Shown: in pieces, positions 1 to 4,649 of the stretch
Layout of the letters: each line of letters opens with the position of its first letter
Numbering within the stretch: position 1 is the first letter of the stretch
NCBI GenBank assembly: GCA_027334785.1
Contig: DAHWQF010000150.1
Coordinates: 1 to 7,683, forward strand
Reading direction: 5' to 3'
DNA: 7,683 bases
Origin: Acidimicrobiaceae bacterium
GTDB taxonomy: Bacteria > Actinomycetota > Acidimicrobiia > Acidimicrobiales > Palsa-688
Notes under the pieces: model-generated
The model's database searches: none
Seen by the model: the letters and a program-made list of their open reading frames with translations, nothing else
Told to the model about the DNA's origin: nothing
Made by a program: the position numbers and the translations under genes

Positions 1-60
1 GGCGTCGAGAAGGTAGGCGTCGAGAAGGTAGGCGTCGAGAGGGGAGGCGTCGAGTGGGGA
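1..60 (+). repeat. 15-bp tandem repeat, four copies, inside the cold-shock-like gene
   Basis: Units of GGCGTCGAGAAGGTA lie at 1-15 and 16-30 (identical). Diverged copies follow at 31-45 (GGCGTCGAGAGGGGA) and 46-60 (GGCGTCGAGTGGGGA). The next 15 bases (CGGGTCGAGCGCTTC) keep the GTCGAG core and merge into the domain proper. The unit length is a multiple of three, so copy-number change keeps the reading frame and only alters the N-terminal length. The array is cut by the window edge, so its total copy number is unknown. Confidence 0.9.
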
Positions 61-249
61 CGGGTCGAGCGCTTCGACCAAGAGGTCGGCCTCGGAGAGG
101 TGCGGGCGGGGGATGGTCGCCTGCTCGCGTTCCACTGCACCGAGATCGCCGACGGCTCACGCCAGATCGCCCTTGGCACCGAGGTGACCTTCGAGGTGGC
201 ACCTGGCCACTTGCGGATCTGGGAGGCTCGCTCGGTCACGCCCCTTTGA
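1..249 (+). CDS. Cold-shock-domain-like protein, 3' part (start lies before the window)
   Basis: An open frame enters from the left edge and ends at TGA 247-249, giving 82 visible codons. No ATG, GTG or TTG occurs in frame before the domain, so the start must be upstream. Codons 1-20 are four five-residue repeats (GVEKV, GVEKV, GVERG, GVEWG). Codons 21-82 run from RVERFDQEVGLGEV through LLAFHCTEIADGSRQI and GTEVTFEV to WEARSVTPL. This resembles a small OB-fold cold-shock-like protein seen in actinobacteria: GLGEV sits where classical Csp proteins have the RNP1 motif KGFGFI, and LLAFHCTEI sits where RNP2 (VFVHF) would be. Classical family members bind single-stranded nucleic acid; that this divergent version does so is an inference. 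The gene runs toward the response regulator, and an insertion sequence now lies between their 3' ends. The family call is fairly secure and the function is not. Confidence 0.72.
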   Translation, partial: GVEKVGVEKVGVERGGVEWGRVERFDQEVGLGEVRAGDGRLLAFHCTEIADGSRQIALGTEVTFEVAPGHLRIWEARSVTPL

Positions 250-384
250 GGGGGTTCGATGCGGCCACCTCGGGTGGAGGGCCTCCGGGCCGGCACCCTT
301 CGGTGCGGGGGCAATTGGGGGAGGCGCCTGGGGGCGGTCATGGTGGCCGGCGCCGGCGTTCGTCCTGTCCCCGGCGACCCTACC

Positions 385-399
385 CTAGGCCGAAGTTAC
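385..399 (+). repeat. Left terminal inverted repeat of the IS (with bordering CTAG)
   Basis: CTAGGCCGAAGTTAC matches the reverse complement of 2325-2339 at all 15 positions, and the match ends abruptly inward (GGCG on the left end against TTGG on the right end read inward). The outermost CTAG (385-388) is ambiguous between inverted repeat and target duplication. Confidence 0.9.
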
Positions 400-478
400 G
401 GCGGGTTTGAGGGCCGATTTGGCTTGTGACCAGCGCGCATAGACGCGGCACTGCCACTGAGTGTAGGCACTAAAAGGC

Positions 479-507
479 TTGCGTACATAGGACGGGTGCA
501 GTAAGGT
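479..507 (+). promoter_or_regulatory. Possible transposase promoter; transcript may be leaderless
   Basis: TTGCGT at 479-484 and TAAGGT at 502-507 are separated by exactly 17 bp, a sigma70-like layout with a weak -35. The -10 hexamer fits TANNNT and ends 7 nt before the transposase ATG (515), so transcription would begin at or next to the start codon. The overlapping bases AAGGTAGG could alternatively act as a weak ribosome binding site on a transcript starting further upstream. Nothing else in 400-478 looks like a stronger promoter. Confidence 0.4.
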
Positions 508-514
508 AGGGCTT

Positions 515-2257
515 ATGGCCAGGCGTGGTGGTGCGGTGCACGTGGTTACGACCCGTCGGCACTACAAGGACAAGGTCTACGAGACGGTCCTGCTACGGCG
601 CTCTTACAGGGAGGGCACCAAGGTGAAGACCGAGACGCTGGCCAACCTCTCCCACCTGCCCCCAGAGGCGATAGCGGCAGTGCGGGCCAGCCTGGCCGGC
701 GAGACGCTCGTGGCAGCGAGCGAGGGCTTCGAGGTGGAGCGGAGCTTGCCCCACGGCCACGTCGCCGCGGCCTGGGCGATGGCACGGGAGCTCGGCCTGG
801 CCAAGGTCTTGGGCCCGGCCTGCCCCGAGCGGGACCTGGCCCTCGGCCTCGTGGTGGCCCGGGCGGTGAGGCCGGCTTCCAAGCTGGCCACAACGCGCTG
901 GTGGCAGACGACCACGCTCGCCGAGGACTTGGGCATCGCTGAGGCGACGACCGACGACGTGTACGGCGCCATGGACTGGCTGGTCGCCCGCCAGGCCGGC
1001 ATCGAGGCGTCCCTCGCCCGCCGGCACCTCCGCCCCGGCGGCAGGGTGCTCTACGACCTGTCGAGCTCCTGGGTGGAAGGCAGCCATTGCCTTCTCGCCA
1101 AGCGGGGTTACTCCCGCGACGGCAAGGCAGGCAAAGCCCAGGTCGAGTACGGGCTCACCTGCGACCCCGAGGGCCGTCCCATAGCCGTCGAGGTCTTCGC
1201 CGGCAACACCGCCGACCCGACGGCGTTCATCTCGGCAGCACAAGCCGTGAGAGAGCGCTTCGGGCTCTCTGATGTCGTGATGGTCGGCGACCGGGGGATG
1301 ATAACCACCGCTCGCATCGAGGCGCTGAAAGCCGTCGGCGGCCTCGGCTGGCTGACCAGCTTGCGGGCTCCCTCCATCGCGGCGCTGGCCGCTTCGGGGG
1401 CGTTACAGATGAGCCTGTTCGACGAGGTCAACTTCGCCGAGATAACCCACCCTTCCTACCCCGGTGAGCGCCTCGTAGCCTGCCGCAACCCGGCGCTTGC
1501 CGCCGAGCGGGCGAGGAAGCGAGAGGCGTTGCTAGCTGCCACCGAGGCGGACCTGGCCGAGGTAAAGGCCGCTGTCGAGCGCGAGCGCCAGCCGCTCCGG
1601 GGAAAGGACAAGGTCGCCCTGCGCGTCGGCAGGGTGCTCAACAAGCACAAGATGGCCAAGCACTTCGAGCTCGCTATCGGTGACGACAGCTTCAGTTTTT
1701 CCCGGAAAGAAGACCAGGTCTCAGCCGAAGCCGCCCTCGACGGCATCTACGTCGTGCGGGCCTCGGCCCCCCACACCGCCGGGCTGTCGGCCGCCGGCCT
1801 GGTCGGGGCCTACAAGGACCTCAAGTTCAACGAAGCCGGGTTCCGCAGCCTGAAGGCCATCGACTTGGACCTGCGCCCCATCTACCACTACAGCGAGGCA
1901 CGGGTGCGCGCCCACGTGCTCATCTGCATGCTCGCCTTGTACCTCGTCTGGCACCTGCGCCGGGCCTGGGCGCCGCTGTGCTTCACTGACGAAGCGCCGC
2001 TCGAGCGCTCTGACCCCGTCGCCCCGGCACGGCGCTCAGCGGCTGCCCTGGCCAAGGTGCGCCGCAAACGAGGAGACGACGGCCAGGCCCTCCACAGCTT
2101 CTCGACACTCCTCGACGCGTTGGCCGCCCTCACCCGCAACACGGTCGTGTTCACCGGAGGAGCGCGGGTCACCAAGCTCTCCACCCCGACCCCGCTCCAA
2201 CGCCGTGCCTTCGAGCTGCTCGGCAGCCCTGTACCAACGGAGCTCAAGCCGATGTAG
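515..2257 (+). CDS. IS1634-family DDE transposase
   Basis: This 580-aa protein would catalyse cut-and-paste movement of the surrounding insertion sequence by cleaving and joining DNA at the inverted repeats. The N-terminus (about 1-60) has a short basic region typical of the family (RRHYKDKVYETVLLRRSYRE, then TLANLSHLP). Residues 80-170 are helical and likely DNA binding. The RNase-H-like catalytic core follows: first Asp in YDLSSSW (D181), second in MVGDRGM (D259), and the Glu in the C-terminal block RPIYHYSEARVRAH (E461), followed by the hydrophobic stretch HVLICMLALYL. A helical, charged insertion at about 325-370 separates D259 from E461, as is usual in IS4-type enzymes. Length is normal for IS1634 transposases and there is no frameshift or internal stop. 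The ATG at 515 is preceded by TAAGGTAGG. This is the only gene of the element. Confidence 0.93.
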   Translation: MARRGGAVHVVTTRRHYKDKVYETVLLRRSYREGTKVKTETLANLSHLPPEAIAAVRASLAGETLVAASEGFEVERSLPHGHVAAAWAMARELGLAKVLGPACPERDLALGLVVARAVRPASKLATTRWWQTTTLAEDLGIAEATTDDVYGAMDWLVARQAGIEASLARRHLRPGGRVLYDLSSSWVEGSHCLLAKRGYSRDGKAGKAQVEYGLTCDPEGRPIAVEVFAGNTADPTAFISAAQAVRERFGLSDVVMVGDRGMITTARIEALKAVGGLGWLTSLRAPSIAALAASGALQMSLFDEVNFAEITHPSYPGERLVACRNPALAAERARKREALLAATEADLAEVKAAVERERQPLRGKDKVALRVGRVLNKHKMAKHFELAIGDDSFSFSRKEDQVSAEAALDGIYVVRASAPHTAGLSAAGLVGAYKDLKFNEAGFRSLKAIDLDLRPIYHYSEARVRAHVLICMLALYLVWHLRRAWAPLCFTDEAPLERSDPVAPARRSAAALAKVRRKRGDDGQALHSFSTLLDALAALTRNTVVFTGGARVTKLSTPTPLQRRAFELLGSPVPTELKPM

Positions 2258-2282
2258 TCAGAACACAACCGCCCTTCAAGCC

Positions 2283-2309
2283 AAAACCCCCTGCTCGGCG
2301 GGGGGTTTT
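2283..2309 (+). terminator. Hairpin terminator at the right end of the IS, possibly bidirectional
   Basis: AAAACCCCC (2283-2291) pairs perfectly with GGGGGTTTT (2301-2309) around a 9-nt loop, starting 25 nt after the transposase stop. The stem carries its own T run on the + strand and, by symmetry, on the - strand. It could therefore stop transposase transcripts and also transcripts from the convergent response-regulator operon. The T tract is only four bases followed by CTTAT, so strength is uncertain. Confidence 0.75.
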
Positions 2310-2324
2310 CTTATGTTGGGCCAA

Positions 2325-2339
2325 GTAACTTCGGCCTAG
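2325..2339 (-). repeat. Right terminal inverted repeat of the IS (with bordering CTAG)
   Basis: GTAACTTCGGCCTAG is the exact reverse complement of the left end. It lies 15 bp beyond the hairpin terminator and 26 bp before the stop codon of the convergent response regulator. The CTAG at 2336-2339 is the likely second copy of the duplicated target. Confidence 0.9.
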
Positions 2340-2372
2340 CCCAACGCCTAGCCCGCCTAGCCCGCCTAGCTC
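2336..2372. repeat. CTAG-rich short tandem array (GCCTAGCCC units) at the IS target site
   Basis: CTAGCCCAAC (2336-2345) is followed by GCCTAGCCC at 2346-2354 and 2355-2363, then GCCTAGCTC at 2364-2372. That is four CTAG tetramers in 37 bp, although CTAG is scarce in many bacterial genomes. The final unit contains the response regulator's stop codon (CTA at 2366-2368, read as TAG on the - strand). The first unit is the inferred IS target. A role as terminator or protein-binding site is not evident. Confidence 0.75.
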
Positions 2373-3037
2373 GTGCCGGGGACGACCAGGCCGCTCTCGT
2401 AGGCGAACACCACGAGCTGGGCGCGGTCGCGCGCGTCGAGCTTGCTCATGGCTCGGCTCACGTGGGTCTTGGCGGTGAGTGGGGACAGGAAGAGCTTGGC
2501 TGCGATCTCGTCGTTGGACAAGCCCTGCGCGACCAGGGCCACGACCTCCCGCTCGCGCTCGGTCAAGCCATTGAGCGCGCTTGGCTTCCTGGGAAGCTGC
2601 CCGGCGGCCCGACCGGCGATGTCCTGGATCAGCCGGCGGGTCACCGAGGGCGACAGGAGTGCGTCGCCGCGCGCCACTACACGGACCGCCCCGATGAGCT
2701 CGGCCGGCTCGGTGTCTTTCAAGAGGAAGCCGCTTGCGCCTGAACGAAGTGCTTCGTAAACGTACTCGTCGGTTTCGTAGGTCGTAACGATCAGGACCTT
2801 TACCCCGCTGAGCGCAGGGTCGCCGGAGATGCGCCGAGTTGCTTCTAGGCCGTCTACTCTGGGCATGCGTATGTCCATCAGGACGACGTCGGCTCGGTGC
2901 CGGCGGGCCGCCTCGACGGCCTCCGCGCCGTCGGCCGCCTCGGCTACCACCTCGATGTCCGGGGCCGACTCCAAGAGCGCCCGGAACCCTCCCCGCAGCA
3001 GGGCCTGGTCGTCGGCGATGACAACTCGGGTCCGCAT
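2366..3037 (-). CDS. NarL/LuxR-type two-component response regulator
   Basis: This cytoplasmic DNA-binding regulator of 223 aa is the likely phosphorylation target of the kinase encoded just upstream. The receiver domain covers about 3-120, with acidic pair D9/D10, phospho-acceptor D55 in VVLMDIRMP, the conserved Thr in IVTTYE (T85/T86), and Lys in LLKD (K107). A linker (about 125-155) leads to a LuxR-type helix-turn-helix at about 156-220, with LTEREREVVALVAQGLSNDEIA and the recognition part TAKTHVSRAMSKL. All signature residues are present and length is typical. ATG 3037 is chosen because the domain starts at once (MRTRVVIADD) and GAGGG lies 10 nt before it (3052-3048, read on the - strand). 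It begins 17 nt after the kinase stop, indicating one operon. The open frame extends far upstream but has no regulator-like sequence there. The target genes are inferred to include the divergent transporter. Confidence 0.93.
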   Translation of the reverse strand: MRTRVVIADDQALLRGGFRALLESAPDIEVVAEAADGAEAVEAARRHRADVVLMDIRMPRVDGLEATRRISGDPALSGVKVLIVTTYETDEYVYEALRSGASGFLLKDTEPAELIGAVRVVARGDALLSPSVTRRLIQDIAGRAAGQLPRKPSALNGLTEREREVVALVAQGLSNDEIAAKLFLSPLTAKTHVSRAMSKLDARDRAQLVVFAYESGLVVPGTS

Positions 3038-3054
3038 GCTGACCGGGCCCTCGT

Positions 3055-4446
3055 TCACGGCGCTGGCCGCGAGGTAGTCGCCACGGCATGGCCGGGGAGC
3101 GGGCTGGGGGCGCCGGCCTGGCCCGCGCCGGCGCAGCCGGGCGCCGCGGTGCCATCTACCGGCTCTTCGGGTGGGCAGGGGAGCTCGGCACGCACCTTGA
3201 AGCCTCCCGTCCTCAGCGGGCCAGCCTCGACCACGCCCCCGAGGGCTTCCGCCCGCTCTCGCATGCCGAGAAGGCCCTTGCCGGCACTGGCCTCCAGTTC
3301 GGGGCCGCCGGCCAGGCCCCGTCCGTCGTCGGTTATATCGACGGTGAGCTGACCCGGGCCGTACTCGAGAGTCACCACCGCTCGGGCTGGGCCGGCGTGG
3401 CGCAGGGTGTTGGTGAGGGCTTCTTGGATGGTCCGGTAGGCGGCGAGGTCGGCGGCCGGCGGCAGGTCCCGGGGCTGGCCGAAGACGCGCAGCTCGGCCT
3501 GGACCCCGGCCTTGGCGGTGACCTCGAGCAGGTCGCCTACCTGGGCCAGCTTGGGTACGGGTGAAGTCGGTTCGCTGTCCTCTGGTGACGAACGCAACAG
3601 GTTGAGCAGTCCCCGCAGTTCCCGCAGCGCCTCCTTGCTGGTTACGCGTACGGCCTCCATGGCGGCCATAGCCTTCTCGAGCTGGGCAGGTGCCACGCCG
3701 CTCGCGCCCGCGCCCGGGACCGCCGGCCCTGGCTCCCGGAGGAGGTGGAGCGCCACGCCGGCCTGGACGTTGACCGTGGCCATGGAGTGGGCCACGACGT
3801 CGTGAAGTTCCCTCGCTATGCGGAGCCGCTCGGCCTCGACTTGCCGGCGTGCCTCTTCTTCCCGGATGCGCGCAGCGTGCTCGGCACGTTCCTGGGCCCC
3901 GGCCGCCTGCGCCCGCCGGCTCGCCACGAAGAACCCGATGCCGGCGCCGGCCAAAAGCATCCACGGCAGTACGGTCACGGGTGCCTGCGTCAGGCCAAAA
4001 GGCCCGAACACGATGAGGGCCGCCTCGCACGCCACGAGCGCCACGGCCGTGGCGGCCAACGCCGGTCTCGCGTTTATGACCGTGGCCACGGAGTAGAGGC
4101 TCACGGCGACGGCCAAGAGAGGACCGCCGCCGTCGTACCCGAGCGCCGTGTAGATAAACGTGGCCACTATCACTGCGGTAAAGCTCGTGAGGGGCCATTT
4201 CCGGCGGCCGGCGAGGGCGAGGCCGGCCAGGACCACGAAAGCGTACGCCCACCCCGGCACCGGCGGGAGCTTCAAGGTGGGATCGCCTTGGACCGGGCTG
4301 TGCGCCTCGTCCCAAGCCGCGTAAAGGTCGATGGCGGCGACGGCGATGGCGAGGCCAACGTCGGCCGCGAGCCGGCGAGCTGTCACCCCGGGCCGGCGAC
4401 CTCCAATGCGGAGGCGGTCCGCTCGGCTCGCCACATAGAGGAGCAC
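3055..4446 (-). CDS. Membrane sensor histidine kinase, HisKA_3 (NarX/DesK-like) type
   Basis: The kinase (463 aa from GTG 4446) autophosphorylates on His and passes the phosphate to the adjacent regulator. The N-terminus has about six hydrophobic segments (roughly 29-45, 66-80, 85-104, 109-124, 128-148, 158-176) with only short loops, so the signal is probably sensed in or at the membrane. A charged helix (about 178-212) leads to the HisKA_3 motif RIARELHDVVAHSM, with phospho-acceptor H215. The HATPase part has the N box QEALTNTLRHA (N346), DDGRG (D373/D374) and GKGLLGMRERAEALGG. A Pro/Ala/Gly-rich tail of about 40 residues follows the ATPase domain. The start is uncertain. GTG 4446 has TAGCCT 7 nt upstream and no Shine-Dalgarno, fitting a leaderless start. 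GTG 4434 is possible. GTG 4386 has GGAGG 13 nt upstream (443 aa). The frame also opens back to GTG 4635, judged too far into the divergent promoter region. Confidence 0.9.
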   Translation of the reverse strand: MLLYVASRADRLRIGGRRPGVTARRLAADVGLAIAVAAIDLYAAWDEAHSPVQGDPTLKLPPVPGWAYAFVVLAGLALAGRRKWPLTSFTAVIVATFIYTALGYDGGGPLLAVAVSLYSVATVINARPALAATAVALVACEAALIVFGPFGLTQAPVTVLPWMLLAGAGIGFFVASRRAQAAGAQERAEHAARIREEEARRQVEAERLRIARELHDVVAHSMATVNVQAGVALHLLREPGPAVPGAGASGVAPAQLEKAMAAMEAVRVTSKEALRELRGLLNLLRSSPEDSEPTSPVPKLAQVGDLLEVTAKAGVQAELRVFGQPRDLPPAADLAAYRTIQEALTNTLRHAGPARAVVTLEYGPGQLTVDITDDGRGLAGGPELEASAGKGLLGMRERAEALGGVVEAGPLRTGGFKVRAELPCPPEEPVDGTAAPGCAGAGQAGAPSPLPGHAVATTSRPAP

Positions 4447-4611
4447 CGGGAACAGGCTATGTCGCGATGACCGGCAGTTCCCTACTGCGCGGGTTGGCGC
4501 TTGCCCTGCTCGCGTACTGCCGTCGCGGTACCCGGGAAAGCCTCCCGCCGGGTGACGACCGATTACGAGCGCGTGGCCGAAGATGCAAGGAGAAGGTCCA
4601 GGGAAAGGAAA

Positions 4612-4628
4612 AGCCGGCGCCGCCGGCT
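4612..4628 (+). other. Short GC-rich hairpin just upstream of the transporter ribosome binding site
   Basis: AGCCGGC (4612-4618) and GCCGGCT (4622-4628) form a perfect 7-bp stem with a GCC loop. It ends 8 nt before the GGGAGG ribosome binding site. It could affect mRNA stability or translation of the transporter, or be an operator-like dyad. Short GC palindromes are common at this base composition, so significance is unsure. Confidence 0.35.
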
Positions 4629-4636
4629 CGGGCACC

Positions 4637-4642
4637 GGGAGG
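4637..4642 (+). promoter_or_regulatory. Ribosome binding site that sets the transporter start
   Basis: GGGAGG is followed by a 7-nt spacer and ATG 4650. This is the clearest Shine-Dalgarno sequence in the window. It argues for the start at 4650 over the in-frame upstream ATG at 4467. Confidence 0.8.
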
Positions 4643-4649
4643 CAAAAAG

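Larger units (their letters stand above)
385..2339 (+). mobile_element. IS1634-type insertion sequence, apparently complete
   Basis: A 15-bp perfect inverted repeat bounds the element: CTAGGCCGAAGTTAC at 385-399 and its reverse complement at 2325-2339. Between them lie one transposase gene (515-2257) and a hairpin terminator (2283-2309). CTAG is its own reverse complement, so the outer four bases may instead be a target duplication. In that case the element proper is 389-2335 (1947 bp) with 11-bp inverted repeats GCCGAAGTTAC and CTAG copies at 385-388 and 2336-2339. The second reading is favoured because no other flanking duplication is visible, and because removing 389-2339 joins CTAG to CCCAACGCCTAGCCC, restoring a run of CTAGCCC units. 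Size, single ORF and transposase type fit the IS1634 family. With intact ends and gene it could be mobile, but activity is not shown. Confidence 0.88.
4447..4649. promoter_or_regulatory. Divergent intergenic region between kinase operon and transporter
   Basis: About 200 bp separate the chosen start codons of the two diverging transcription units, so both promoters should lie here. On the - strand, TAGCCT lies 7 nt before the kinase GTG 4446 and may be its -10 element. For the transporter I see no clear -35/-10 pair. TACTGC occurs twice in direct orientation (4483-4488 and 4515-4520), 32 bp apart, about three helical turns, which could suit a dimeric regulator but may be chance. Frames remain open on both strands here and I judge neither to be coding. 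Confidence 0.5.

Noticed and set aside
1..60. CRISPR-like array
   Set aside because: The units are contiguous 15-mers without spacers and are translated in frame.
293..306. Hairpin GCACC/GGTGC with a CTTC loop after the cold-shock-like gene
   Set aside because: It has only a 5-bp stem and no T tract, so it is not convincing as a terminator, although it is in a suitable place.
54..410. Open frame of 118 codons overlapping the cold-shock-like gene and the left IS end
   Set aside because: It lies in another frame of a recognisable domain, is Arg/Gly/Pro-rich with no motif, and runs across the IS boundary.
2244..3155. 303-codon frame on the - strand covering the IS end and the response regulator
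   Set aside because: Its composition is Arg/Pro-rich without a domain, it crosses the IS boundary, and it shadows a well-supported gene.
3038..4315. Upstream in-frame extension of the response regulator (649 codons in all)
   Set aside because: It runs antisense-frame through the kinase gene, is Arg/Gly/Pro-rich, and the receiver domain begins exactly at ATG 3037. It is an effect of high GC.
4467..4649. Longer start for the MMPL transporter at ATG 4467
   Set aside because: The 61 extra residues are low-complexity and unlike MMPL N-termini, and a strong ribosome binding site precedes ATG 4650. A short leader peptide here is not excluded but has no positive support.
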